DNA from: Lachnospiraceae bacterium GAM79
GTDB taxonomy: Bacteria > Bacillota > Clostridia > Lachnospirales > Lachnospiraceae
Assembly (NCBI GenBank): GCA_020735665.1
Contig: CP085928.1
Location: 310,001 to 374,000, forward strand
Length of the DNA: 64,000 nt
Direction: 5' to 3'
Both the position numbers and the translations under genes were made by a program. Shown piece after piece: positions 43,421 through 52,048 of this stretch; position 1 is the first letter of the stretch; each line of letters begins with the position of its first letter. Under the pieces are notes generated by a model. It saw only the letters and a list, made by a program, of their open reading frames with translations, had not been told where the DNA came from and searched no databases.

Positions 43421-43927
43421 ATGAATATACAGATCAGAGAATATAAAGATTCAGACATACAGGAGATGAACCGCATCTGGAACCGTGTGGTAGATGATGG
43501 AGTTGCTTTTCCACAGGAGGATGACCTGACAGAGGAGACAGGCAGGGGATTCTTTGCAGGACAGACCTATACCGCGGTGGCAGAGGATACAGACACAGGA
43601 AAGGTGCTCGGACTTTATATCCTGCATCCAAATAATGTCGGACGCTGCGGTCATATCTGCAATGCCAGCTATGCGGTAGATGCGGATGTAAGAGGGCTTC
43701 ATATCGGAGAGAAGTTGGTGTCTGACTGCCTGACGCATGCAAAGGCGCATGATTATCTGGTGCTGCAGTTTAATGCGGTGGTGGCTACGAATGTGCATGC
43801 AAGGCACCTCTATGAGAGGCTTGGATTTACGCAGCTTGGAACGATTCCGGGGGGCTTTCGCATGAAGGATGGCCATTACGAAGACATCTGCCCATATTAC
43901 TTTGACCTGCGTGAACTTGGCAGATGA
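43421..43927 (+). CDS. GNAT family N-acetyltransferase
   Basis: The 168-residue protein has the GNAT fold. The acetyl-CoA pyrophosphate loop is VDADVRGLHIGEKLVSDCL (about 87-105), preceded by the beta-4 strand with CNASYAVD and followed by HARHLYERLGFTQLGTIPGGF. The acceptor is unknown. AAGAAAGAAGG precedes the ATG. It is monocistronic, with palindromic repeat D behind it. Confidence 0.9.
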   Translation: MNIQIREYKDSDIQEMNRIWNRVVDDGVAFPQEDDLTEETGRGFFAGQTYTAVAEDTDTGKVLGLYILHPNNVGRCGHICNASYAVDADVRGLHIGEKLVSDCLTHAKAHDYLVLQFNAVVATNVHARHLYERLGFTQLGTIPGGFRMKDGHYEDICPYYFDLRELGR

Positions 43928-43972
43928 TCGTTGTTAATTGAAAATTGATTTCAGACATGGAATGTCGGTCAG

Positions 43973-44134
43973 ATAATATAATGCAAGACAGTAAAGATTT
44001 CTATTCGGTTCGTGCAACTGATTTGTCAGCAGTCGCCCAAACTCGTCCTTATGGACTCAAACATGGGCTTGATGCTGACGGTTAGCACAAACCTCATAAC
44101 GAAATCTTCGCGATGTCTTAACATTTTATATTGC
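43973..44134 (+). repeat. Intergenic palindromic repeat, copy D
   Basis: This imperfect palindrome of about 162 bp has outer arms ATAATATAATGC and GCAATATAAAATG (as reverse complement), and inner arms GTCAGCA and TGCTGAC. The core at about 44037-44068 is CCCAAACTC, stem GTCC-TTAT-GGAC, then TCAAACATGGG. The arms differ from copies A-C, but the core layout is the same. From 44135 to 44400 I see only AT-rich sequence. Confidence 0.8.
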
Positions 44135-44400
44135 TTTTATTTTGTATCGGAACATTTAAAATATTAGCATGCTGCAATTATCTTATCTGCCAAGTCTTTA
44201 TGGATCAAAGTAATATGTTTAATAAAATAAAATTTAAGAGCGAAGACAGTATGTGGCAGAAATATATAATGAAGAAAGCAGTATGTTTTCTTTACACAAG
44301 TCAATTAAAATGGTAAAATAATTAATGTGCGTAATAAGAACGATATAATTTATTTGATGTGTCAAATAAGACTTTAGAATAGAAATCAGGATAGATAATC

Positions 44401-45084
44401 ATGTTTAAATATAGATTTTTTCAGGTGATCCTTGCGATTGCAGTTGTAATGCTGATCGTGTCGTCTGCGGTGTTTATCTCATTCCAGGGAGTGAATATCA
44501 GTGAGGCAGAGTACACATCAGAGATGACCGGACGAACATTTGAGACAGATGAAGCAGATGGTTCGGAAACTGCTCTGACGGAGTTCGAGGCGTGGCTGGA
44601 GTACAGTATCATTGCGGATGGACTGAAGGAAACCGGAAATAATGTTGATTTTGATAAAGGAAATGTGAAGCTTTACGACTATAACCTGACGCAGCTTAGA
44701 CAGTTGAAGAAGGTGAAGGATGAGGCGAAACGAATGATGTTCCTGTCGGTGATCCTGCTTATCATAGGATTTCTGGCAGTAAAGAAAAGACGAATGTATG
44801 AATGTGTCGTATGGGGCGGCGTTGCAGCAAGTGTGATCGGAATGGTATCACTGATCCTGCTTGCGGTATCCGGAAGCGGCATTTTCTATGGCGTTCGTGA
44901 GATGGTATTTAAAGGCAGGTATGATGTATTTTTCTCAGGGGATGACAGACTGATCTCGCTGATCCCGGATAATCTGGGACTTCGGATGTTCCTGATCTAT
45001 ACAGGAGTGATACTTGCCGGACTTGTTATAACGATCATAGTACGACTGATAAGCTGGCGAAAGACACAGCCACACAAATTCTAA
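44401..45084 (+). CDS. Membrane protein, DUF1461 (TIGR01906)-like
   Basis: The 227-residue protein has four hydrophobic segments: one near the N-terminus (8-28), two in the middle (about 113-160) and one at the C-terminus (about 197-218). The layout and the final loop with YDVFFSGDDRLISLIPDNLGLRMF resemble the DUF1461 integral membrane family. Function is unknown. It lies 18 bp before glgB and may be co-transcribed with it. Confidence 0.65.
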   Translation: MFKYRFFQVILAIAVVMLIVSSAVFISFQGVNISEAEYTSEMTGRTFETDEADGSETALTEFEAWLEYSIIADGLKETGNNVDFDKGNVKLYDYNLTQLRQLKKVKDEAKRMMFLSVILLIIGFLAVKKRRMYECVVWGGVAASVIGMVSLILLAVSGSGIFYGVREMVFKGRYDVFFSGDDRLISLIPDNLGLRMFLIYTGVILAGLVITIIVRLISWRKTQPHKF

Positions 45085-45102
45085 TATATTCAGGAGGGTT
45101 AT

Positions 45103-47574
45103 ATGAACAAGAGAATCAACGATTGGATCAACTGGGTACTGTATGATGAACTGATCGCAGGTAAATTGAATGCACCAAAGCATCTGCTGGGTATTCATGA
45201 ATATGGGGAAGGACAGATCATCACAGCCTATCGTCCACATGCGGTGGAAGTGAAGGTTACATCCAGAACAGGTAAAAAAGTTCATACGATGGAGAAGGTA
45301 ACGGATGAGGGCTTCTATGCGATCTTTTTCCCTAAGAAGGAATTTAGCGGAACAAAATATAATCTGGTAACAACTTATGAGGATGGAACGACTGTTACGA
45401 CAGCAGATCCATATGCATTTGACAGCCAGATTTCAGATTTTGATTCTTATTTATTTGCGGAAGGCAAGCACTACGAGATCTATAATAAATTTGGAGCACA
45501 TCCGATGACGATCGATGGCGTAAAAGGAACTTATTTTGCGGTATGGGCTCCGGACGCGCGGAGAGTCAGCGTTGTCGGTGATTTCAATATGTGGGATGGT
45601 AATTTACATCCGATGCAGCTTCGACCAAACGGTGGAATCTATGAGCTGTTTATTCCAAATGTGCTTTCCGGTGCAGTATACAAATACCAGATTCTGACCC
45701 GTTATGATGAGGTCTTATATAAGAGTGATCCATACGGAAATCAGGCACAGATGCGTCCGGACAATGGTTCGGTTGTTGCAGATCTGACGTCCTACAAGTG
45801 GAAGGATACCGCATGGGTAAATAAGAGAAGAACCTATAGCAGAACAGATCGCATGAAGATGCCGATGACCATCTATGAGATGCATCTCGGTTCATGGAGA
45901 AAGAAAGTTGAAGACGATGACAGCGGCTTCTTCAGTTATAGAGAGTTAGCTCCGATGGTTGCGGATTATGTAAAGGATATGGGCTATACACATGTGGAGA
46001 TCATGGGTATCGCAGAGTATCCGTTTGATGGTTCCTGGGGCTATCAGGTAACGAATTATTATGCACCGACATCCAGATACGGATCACCGGAAGATTTCAT
46101 GTATTTTATTGACTATTTACATAGTAAGGGAATCGGTATCATCTTAGACTGGGTACCTGCACATTTCCCGAAGGATGCACACGGGCTTGGCAGATTTGAT
46201 GGTATGCCGCTCTATGAGCATCCGGATCCAAGAAGAGGCGAGCATCCGGATTGGGGTACTTATATTTTCGATTATGGCAGAGCAGAGGTTGCAAACTTCC
46301 TGATTGCAAATGCACTTTTCTGGGTAGAGAAGTTCCATATCGATGCGTTACGGGTAGATGCTGTTGCATCCATGTTATATCTGGACTACGGTAAGCAGGA
46401 TGGACAGTGGCTTCCAAATGAAAATGGCGGCAATGAGAACCTGGATGCAATTAAGCTGCTGCAGAATATCAATGCTATTATGGAAGAAAAGAATCCGGGA
46501 GCATTCCTGATCGCAGAGGAATCAACTGCATGGGCCGGTGTGACTGCTCCGGCATCCATGAACGGACTTGGCTTCCTGTTCAAATGGAATATGGGATGGA
46601 TGAATGACTTCCTCGAGTACATGAAGATGGATCCATATTTCAGAAGCTTTAACCATAACAAGCTGACCTTCAGCTTATCCTATACATATGCAGAGAATTA
46701 TGTTCTTGTCATTTCACATGATGAGGTCGTACATCTGAAATGTTCAATGATCAATAAGATGCCGGGAAGCGAACCTCAGAAATTTGCAAATCTTCGTCTG
46801 GCATATGGTTATATGTATGGTCATCCGGGCAAAAAGCTGTTATTCATGGGTCAGGAATTTGCACAGCCGCGCGAGTGGAGCGAGGCAAGAAGTCTTGACT
46901 GGTTTGTCCTTGACAATCCGTTGAATCAGGGTGTACAGCGTTGGGTAAAAGCGTTAAATAATCTGTACAATGCAAATGATGCGTTATATGCAAATGACAG
47001 CGATGTGATGGGCTTTGAGTGGATCAACTGTGACCATCCGGATAAGGGTGTGGTTTCATTTATCCGTCGAGGTTCTACACCAAGTAAGCAGTTGTTATTT
47101 ATCTGCAATTTCGTGCCGGTTGAATATGATAATTATGAAGTTGGAGCACCTTGCTTCACAACATATAAAGAAGTTCTGAATTCCGATGACGTACAGTTTG
47201 GCGGAGCAGGCAGATTAAATAGTGGTAAGATTAAGGCAATCGATAAGAAGACAGAACGTATGCCTTATTCGATCAGTGTAACAGTACCGCCACTTTCTAC
47301 TGTTGTTCTGGAATATGATTACACCGATGTAACACCGGAGGATATTCTGAAGAAGAAAGAGGCAGAAAAGAAAGCGGCAGCAGCAAAACGCGCGGCTGCG
47401 AAGAAAACGGCTGCGAAGAAAACTGCAACGGAAAAGAAGAATGTAGAGACGACGGAAGTTGTAAAAAAGGAGCCGGAGAAGAAGACGGCTGCGACAAAGA
47501 CAAAAGAAACAGTAAGTAAGACGAATCCTGCACAGACAAAAGCGGCAGTTTCAAAGAAGACTACTAAGAAATAA
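45103..47574 (+). CDS. glgB: 1,4-alpha-glucan branching enzyme with basic C-terminal tail
   Basis: GlgB creates alpha-1,6 branches in glycogen. The 823-residue protein has an extra N-terminal domain (about 1-125), a CBM48 (about 126-235), the GH13 barrel (about 250-620) and a C-terminal beta domain ending near 740. Catalytic residues are visible: Asp in DALRVDAVASM (about 412), Glu in IAEESTAW (about 472) and the SHDEVVH motif near 539. Residues about 749-823 form an Ala/Lys/Thr-rich tail (AAAKKTAAKK), like histone H1, which is unusual for GlgB. AGGAGG precedes the start. No other glg genes are adjacent. Confidence 0.94.
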   Translation: MNKRINDWINWVLYDELIAGKLNAPKHLLGIHEYGEGQIITAYRPHAVEVKVTSRTGKKVHTMEKVTDEGFYAIFFPKKEFSGTKYNLVTTYEDGTTVTTADPYAFDSQISDFDSYLFAEGKHYEIYNKFGAHPMTIDGVKGTYFAVWAPDARRVSVVGDFNMWDGNLHPMQLRPNGGIYELFIPNVLSGAVYKYQILTRYDEVLYKSDPYGNQAQMRPDNGSVVADLTSYKWKDTAWVNKRRTYSRTDRMKMPMTIYEMHLGSWRKKVEDDDSGFFSYRELAPMVADYVKDMGYTHVEIMGIAEYPFDGSWGYQVTNYYAPTSRYGSPEDFMYFIDYLHSKGIGIILDWVPAHFPKDAHGLGRFDGMPLYEHPDPRRGEHPDWGTYIFDYGRAEVANFLIANALFWVEKFHIDALRVDAVASMLYLDYGKQDGQWLPNENGGNENLDAIKLLQNINAIMEEKNPGAFLIAEESTAWAGVTAPASMNGLGFLFKWNMGWMNDFLEYMKMDPYFRSFNHNKLTFSLSYTYAENYVLVISHDEVVHLKCSMINKMPGSEPQKFANLRLAYGYMYGHPGKKLLFMGQEFAQPREWSEARSLDWFVLDNPLNQGVQRWVKALNNLYNANDALYANDSDVMGFEWINCDHPDKGVVSFIRRGSTPSKQLLFICNFVPVEYDNYEVGAPCFTTYKEVLNSDDVQFGGAGRLNSGKIKAIDKKTERMPYSISVTVPPLSTVVLEYDYTDVTPEDILKKKEAEKKAAAAKRAAAKKTAAKKTATEKKNVETTEVVKKEPEKKTAATKTKETVSKTNPAQTKAAVSKKTTKK

Positions 47575-47575
47575 T

Positions 47576-47616
47576 AAAAAATGCTGGATCGTACTTGTGC
47601 GGTGCAGCATTTTTTG
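47576..47616 (+). terminator. Terminator of glgB
   Basis: AAAAATGCTG pairs with CAGCATTTTT, with a T-run in the right arm. Confidence 0.85.
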
Positions 47617-47634
47617 TAGGCATAAGGAGAAGAC

Positions 47635-48183
47635 ATGAAGATAGAAAAAGTAAGTACAGCGGATGCGGAGGAGCTTCTCGCCATTTATGCACCCTATGTA
47701 GAAGAAACAGCAATATCATTTGAATATGAAGTACCGTCTGTAGATGAATTCAGGAACAGGATCGAGCAGATCTCAGCAAAGTATCCATACATAAAGGCAG
47801 TCGTGGATGGGAAGATCGCAGGCTATGCATATGCAGCAGGTTTCAAAGACAGAAAGGCATATGACTGGTCAGTGGAAACAACGATATATATCCGAAAAGA
47901 CTGCAGGCAGTTGGGGCTTGGCAAAGCCCTATATGAGAATCTGGAAAAACTACTGAAGGAAATGGGAATCCTGAACATGAATGCCTGTATCGCAAGTCCG
48001 GCAGCAGAGAGCGGACATCTGACGGATGACAGTTACAGATTCCATAAAAAAATGGGCTTTACGCTGGTTGGGCGTTTTCATAACAGCGGCTATAAGTTTT
48101 GTGAATGGTACGATATGATCTGGATGGAGAAGATGATCGGCGAGCACGAGAAGGATATGCCGGATGTAAGATTTGGTCAATGA
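47635..48183 (+). CDS. GNAT acetyltransferase, phosphinothricin acetyltransferase-like
   Basis: The 182-residue protein matches the Pat/YwnH subgroup of GNATs: ISFEYEVPS near residue 25, AGYAYAAGFKDRKAYDWSVETTIYI (about 62-86), the acyl-CoA loop RQLGLGKALYENL (about 91-103), and FHKKMGFTLVGRFHNSGYKF. Such enzymes acetylate amino-acid analogues such as phosphinothricin or methionine sulfoximine; the natural role is unclear. AAGGAGAAG precedes the ATG. Confidence 0.88.
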   Translation: MKIEKVSTADAEELLAIYAPYVEETAISFEYEVPSVDEFRNRIEQISAKYPYIKAVVDGKIAGYAYAAGFKDRKAYDWSVETTIYIRKDCRQLGLGKALYENLEKLLKEMGILNMNACIASPAAESGHLTDDSYRFHKKMGFTLVGRFHNSGYKFCEWYDMIWMEKMIGEHEKDMPDVRFGQ

Positions 48184-48205
48184 AAAAGAAATTTATAAAA
48201 AACAC

Positions 48206-48234
48206 TTGCAAAAAGATAATCCAAGCAATATAAT
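48206..48234 (+). promoter_or_regulatory. Promoter of the cold-shock protein gene
   Basis: TTGCAA (48206-48211) and TATAAT (48229-48234) are 17 bp apart, 85 bp before the ATG. Confidence 0.8.
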
Positions 48235-48247
48235 ATAGGAGAAGTGC

Positions 48248-48282
48248 AAAGAGGCACAGAGCGAGAAGCTCTGTGCCTCTTT
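48248..48282 (+). promoter_or_regulatory. Strong hairpin in the cold-shock mRNA leader
   Basis: AAAGAGGCACAGAGC and GCTCTGTGCCTCTTT form a perfect 15-bp stem with a 5-nt loop right after the transcription start. The downstream sequence (AGTTTTCC) is a weak U-run. It may stabilise the 5' end, act as an attenuator, or be temperature responsive, as in other csp leaders. Confidence 0.6.
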
Positions 48283-48318
48283 AGTTTTCCAGGTATTAAG
48301 TTTTAGGAGGAAATTCAA

Positions 48319-48519
48319 ATGAAAACAGGTACAGTAAAATGGTTTAATGCAAAAAAAGGATATGGATTTATCAGCGATGAGAATGGTGATGACATTTTTG
48401 TACATTTCTCAGCTTTAAATATGTCTGGTTTCAAAGTATTGGAGGAAGGCGACAAAGTTGAGTTCGAAGTAATTGAGGGAGAAAAAGGACCTCAGGCTGC
48501 AAATGTAACAAAGCTGTAA
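48319..48519 (+). CDS. csp: Cold-shock protein (CspA family)
   Basis: The 66-residue single-domain OB-fold protein has both RNA-binding motifs, KGYGFI (RNP1) and DIFVHF (RNP2), and starts with the family hallmark [11 protein letters not shown]. It acts as a single-stranded nucleic acid chaperone. AGGAGG precedes the ATG at good spacing. It is monocistronic, with its own promoter, leader hairpin and terminator. Confidence 0.97.
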   Translation: MKTGTVKWFNAKKGYGFISDENGDDIFVHFSALNMSGFKVLEEGDKVEFEVIEGEKGPQAANVTKL

Positions 48520-48536
48520 GCTGATACATAATGAAG

Positions 48537-48603
48537 ATACCTCATGACAGATTATTGGTACTCAGAATTTTGAGAACCGATGATCGTCATGGGGTATTTT
48601 TTT
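48537..48603 (+). terminator. Terminator of the cold-shock gene
   Basis: ATACCTCATGAC (48537-48548) pairs with GTCATGGGGTAT (48586-48597), with further inner pairing (ATTATTGGT with ACCGATGAT), and is followed by seven T residues. Confidence 0.9.
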
Positions 48604-48662
48604 GCGGCTTCTTGCGGAAATCATGATTATATATTAGAATAGCGGCACAGGAGAAAGAAAAC

Positions 48663-49343
48663 ATGAACAATCCAATGAAAGAATTAACAAAAAAGGAATG
48701 GATCATCTGGTTAGGATCTATTTGTATTGTATGCATATCGAACCTGCTGACAACCGATTTTGATCTGCTGACTCTGGTAGCAGCATTGGTAGGTGTAACT
48801 TCGCTGATCTTTGCAGCAAAGGGAAATGTATGGGCGCAGATCCTGATGGTGATATTCAGCATCCTTTATGGGATCATTTCCTATCGGTTCCATTACTGGG
48901 GCGAGATGATCACATACCTTGGCATGACAATGCCGATGGCGATCTGGTCTACGATCACATGGCTTAGAAATCCGTCCGGTGGAAACGGAAATGTCGTAAA
49001 GATCCAGAAGCTGAACCGGAAGCACATCATAGGGCTTATTATATCCGGCGTGATCGTAACGGCAGTATTTTATTATATTTTAGTTGTATTCGATACTCCG
49101 AATATTATATTCAGCACCATATCGATCATAACCAGTTTTCTGGCAGCAGCACTTACGATGCTCCGTTCCTCGTATTATGCAGTATGGTATGCGGCAAATG
49201 ATATTGTACTGATCATTTTATGGGTGCTTGCCTCGATGGAGAACCCTGCCTATATTCCGGTCGTTGTGAATTTCGGTATCTTCTTTATCAATGATATGTA
49301 TGGCTATATCAGTTGGAAGAGGCGGGAACGGATACAGCTGTAA
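48663..49343 (+). CDS. pnuC: PnuC-family transporter
   Basis: The 226-residue membrane protein matches the PnuC facilitators for nicotinamide riboside and related B-vitamin precursors. It has about seven helices, SILYGIISYRFHYWGEMITYLGM in the first half, and the C-terminal conserved VWYAANDIVLIILW and NFGIFFINDMYGYISWKR segments. No NadR kinase or thiamine genes are adjacent, and no riboswitch is seen in the short leader, so vitamin specificity is undecided. CAGGAGAAAG precedes the ATG. Confidence 0.88.
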   Translation: MNNPMKELTKKEWIIWLGSICIVCISNLLTTDFDLLTLVAALVGVTSLIFAAKGNVWAQILMVIFSILYGIISYRFHYWGEMITYLGMTMPMAIWSTITWLRNPSGGNGNVVKIQKLNRKHIIGLIISGVIVTAVFYYILVVFDTPNIIFSTISIITSFLAAALTMLRSSYYAVWYAANDIVLIILWVLASMENPAYIPVVVNFGIFFINDMYGYISWKRRERIQL

Positions 49344-49429
49344 AATGCAGAAAAAAGTGGGCTGTTGGTACTATTACTTTACACAAGAGAGTTTGTAGCT
49401 GTGGAGCTGAAGAAGTTATCGACTAATAA

Positions 49430-49604
49430 AAAACAGAATCCCCGCTATGGTGTGTTTTACTATTCATGAAGCAAGCCTTTTCTAACGCCGGTTCTTAGTG
49501 AGTCGCTATATGCGACGAGCTTAGCACCGTTGCGTTAGAATAGAGTGCAAACGACTTGCGGAATGAATATGTAGAACACACCATAGAGGGGATTCGTCCG
49601 TTTT
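49430..49604 (-). repeat. Intergenic palindromic repeat, copy E (inverted)
   Basis: This palindrome of about 175 bp lies between convergent pnuC and porB. Outer arms are GAATCCCCGCTATGGTGTGT and its complement ending at 49594; inner arms are TTCTAACGC and GCGTTAGAA. The core on the minus strand reads GCTAAGCTC, stem GTCGC-ATATA-GCGAC, then TCACTAAG (about 49492-49526). It also ends 9 bp before the porB stop and could serve as a bidirectional terminator. Confidence 0.8.
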
Positions 49605-49613
49605 CGTATGTGA

Positions 49614-50549
49614 TTAGTTCTTCGAACAGCGGAACAGCAGATCCTCCCAACGGCGATCCACTTCCTCCTGATACTGAACGAGTAAATGCTCATTTTCAGG
49701 CTTGAATAAATGCTTGAAACGACCCTGTGTCCGTAAGAAGTCCTCGATCGGAAGCTTCTTCTTAGGAGAATAGCTTAAGATCCATTTGCCTTCGATGACT
49801 TCAAATAAAGGCCAGTAGCAGGTCTCAACCGCCAGCTTACAGATATCCATGATCTGTTCGGTAGGATAACGCCAGCCACGAGGACAAGGAGCCATAACAT
49901 TTAAGAAAGCAGCACCCGGTGTGTAGATGGCTTTTTCGGATTTCTCATAGATATCACGCATGTTGCCAAGCAGAGTAGTCTGACCGACATAAGGGATATC
50001 ATGAGCTGCCATAACCTGTGCCAGATCCTTACGGTTCTGCATCTTACCGTTTGACTGGGAACCGACAGGAGTGGTAGTTGTATCTGCATACATCGGAGTA
50101 GCAGAAGAACGCTGGATACCGGTATTCATGTAAGCACCGTTATCGTAGCAGACATATACCATGTCATGACCACGCTCCATAGCACCGGATAAAGACTGAA
50201 GACCGATATCGTAAGTACCGCCGTCACCGCCAAATGTTATGAATTTGTATGTTTCATCTAATTTACCCTTTTTCTTTAATACATGATAAGCAGTCTCTAC
50301 ACCGGAGAGGGTAGCACCTGCATTTTCAAATGCATTATGAATGTAACTGTCTTCGTAAGCAGTATATGGATACATGAAGGTGGAAACCTCCAGACATCCG
50401 GTAGCGTTACCGATAACTGCTTTGTCACCCTCATGAAGGGCACGGAGTACATTACGAACTGCGATCGTACCGCCGCAGCCTGCACACATTCTATGACCCG
50501 GAGCAAGACGCTCAGGCTTGTTCATTACTTCTTTAAAATTATATGCCAT
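49614..50549 (-). CDS. porB: Pyruvate:ferredoxin oxidoreductase, beta subunit
   Basis: The beta subunit binds thiamine pyrophosphate and catalyses oxidative decarboxylation of pyruvate to acetyl-CoA. The 311-residue product has CAGCGG near 22, the TPP motif GGDGGTYDIGLQSLSGAMERG near 108 (GDG...), and cysteines that fit the proximal 4Fe-4S cluster. YYDNGAYMNTGIQRS-like sequence (VCYDNGAYMNTGIQRS) follows. TAAGGAGG lies before the ATG. It is the last gene of porGDAB. 2-Ketoisovalerate specificity cannot be excluded. Confidence 0.92.
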   Translation of the reverse strand: MAYNFKEVMNKPERLAPGHRMCAGCGGTIAVRNVLRALHEGDKAVIGNATGCLEVSTFMYPYTAYEDSYIHNAFENAGATLSGVETAYHVLKKKGKLDETYKFITFGGDGGTYDIGLQSLSGAMERGHDMVYVCYDNGAYMNTGIQRSSATPMYADTTTTPVGSQSNGKMQNRKDLAQVMAAHDIPYVGQTTLLGNMRDIYEKSEKAIYTPGAAFLNVMAPCPRGWRYPTEQIMDICKLAVETCYWPLFEVIEGKWILSYSPKKKLPIEDFLRTQGRFKHLFKPENEHLLVQYQEEVDRRWEDLLFRCSKN

Positions 50550-50563
50550 TTTGTCTTACCTCC

Positions 50564-51745
50564 TTACTTTCTAAGTCCAATATACTGATACTGTGGAATG
50601 GTCTTGCCCTGCTCGATCATTTCCTCTAACTGGTTAAATACATCGGTTGCTTCCACTGTTGTATAATCTCTGCCGCCAAGACCGTAGATATAGCTGACAG
50701 CCTTTGTAGAAGCTCCGATATCATACAGGTGCTCCTTGATCTCAGCGGATAAAGGACCGCCGCCTGCACGGAAGCCTTCGGAACGGTCTAAGATCGCAAC
50801 TGCCTTTGTATGAGCCAGCGCCTTAGCAATTTCTTCACCTGGGAATGGACGGAAGACACGGAGCTTTAATAAGCCGACCTTCTTGCCCTGTGCGCGTAAT
50901 GCATCGATTGCTTCTTTTGTCGTTCCTGCTGCGGAACCGATCATAACGATCGCATAATCAGCATCCTCTAATTTATATTCCTCAAAGAAGCCGTACTGTC
51001 TGCCTGAGATTTTTGCAAAATCATTCGCAACATCCAAGATCACCTGCTTGGCATTCTTCATAGCTTCGTTCTGATTCATTTTGGATTCCATATAGAATGG
51101 AGAAGTTGCATATGGACCGACTGCCATAGGCATCTTTGGATTCAACAGGTACTGTTCCGGATTGTATTCACCGACAAATGCTTTTACCTTGTCATCCTCT
51201 AACAGTTCGATATTCTCAACTGCGTGGCTGGTGATGAAACCATCCTGACAGATCATGATCGGAAGACGGACATCCTTGTGCTCTGCGATCCGGTAAGCCT
51301 GTACGAAATTATCATAAGCTTCCTGATTATTCTCTGCATAGATCTGGATCCATCCGGTATCTCTTGCACCCATACTGTCTGAGTGGTCGCAGTTGATGTT
51401 GATCGGGCCGGATAAAGCTCTGTTTACAAGAGCCAGTGCGATCGGCAGACGGTTGGAAGCTGCAACATAGAGCTCCTCCCACATCAGCGCCATACCGCAG
51501 GATGAGGTTGCTGTTAAGACACGGCAGCCGGCAGCACTTGCACCGATCGCAGCACTCATAGCACTGTGCTCACTCTCGACCGGAATAAACTCTGTGTCGA
51601 TCTCACCATTTGAAATATATGTAGAAACAAACTGTGGAATCTCTGTAGAAGGGGTGATCGGGAATGCCGGCATGACATCCGGGTTGATCTGCTTGATCGC
51701 ATAAGACACCGCTTCATTTCCTGATAAACGTTCTCTGATACCCAT
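50564..51745 (-). CDS. porA: Pyruvate:ferredoxin oxidoreductase, alpha subunit
   Basis: The 393-residue subunit forms the catalytic unit with PorB. Typical features are GNEAVSYAIKQINPDVMPAFPITPSTEI at the start, the domain-I ESEHSAMSAAIGASAAGCR segment near 60, and SSCGMALMWEELYVAASNRLP. It lies 14 bp before porB and immediately after porD. The four-subunit layout is typical of anaerobes and of many Clostridia beside the fused single-chain enzyme. Confidence 0.93.
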   Translation of the reverse strand: MGIRERLSGNEAVSYAIKQINPDVMPAFPITPSTEIPQFVSTYISNGEIDTEFIPVESEHSAMSAAIGASAAGCRVLTATSSCGMALMWEELYVAASNRLPIALALVNRALSGPININCDHSDSMGARDTGWIQIYAENNQEAYDNFVQAYRIAEHKDVRLPIMICQDGFITSHAVENIELLEDDKVKAFVGEYNPEQYLLNPKMPMAVGPYATSPFYMESKMNQNEAMKNAKQVILDVANDFAKISGRQYGFFEEYKLEDADYAIVMIGSAAGTTKEAIDALRAQGKKVGLLKLRVFRPFPGEEIAKALAHTKAVAILDRSEGFRAGGGPLSAEIKEHLYDIGASTKAVSYIYGLGGRDYTTVEATDVFNQLEEMIEQGKTIPQYQYIGLRK

Positions 51746-52048
51746 TTATTTGCCCTCCTTCATCGTAATAGCACCAAACTTACACTGATAAGCGCAGATA
51801 CCGCAGCCCTTGCAGTGGTTCAGATCGAAGTCAAGACGTTTGCCGCCTACGACCGGGATGCAGCTGTCCGGACAGACCGGTGCACATAACAGACAGTGTA
51901 CACATTTGCTCTCATCTATGACAGGAGTAGCAGTTCTCCATTCACCTGTGTTAAATGCTTTGGAAGTACCACCGCCGTACACATGGTTACCGGGGGTGAT
52001 CTCTGTATATTTACTTTTCTCATGTATTCTGCTGATATCTGTTCTCAT
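51746..52048 (-). CDS. porD: Pyruvate:ferredoxin oxidoreductase, delta (ferredoxin) subunit
   Basis: The 100-residue subunit carries two 4Fe-4S motifs, CVHCLLCAPVCPDSC and CKGCGICAYQC, which pass electrons to external ferredoxin. Its start shares one base with the porG stop, and its stop is directly adjacent to the porA start, so translation is tightly coupled. Confidence 0.95.
   Translation of the reverse strand: MRTDISRIHEKSKYTEITPGNHVYGGGTSKAFNTGEWRTATPVIDESKCVHCLLCAPVCPDSCIPVVGGKRLDFDLNHCKGCGICAYQCKFGAITMKEGK

Noticed and set aside
43434-43876. Two overlapping minus-strand frames over the GNAT gene
   Set aside because: The plus strand encodes a complete GNAT with promoter and ribosome binding site; the minus frames show no domain.
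29451-49604. The palindromes as remnants of insertion sequences with a transposase
   Set aside because: No transposase fragment or consistent short terminal repeat with target duplication was seen; outer arms differ between copies.
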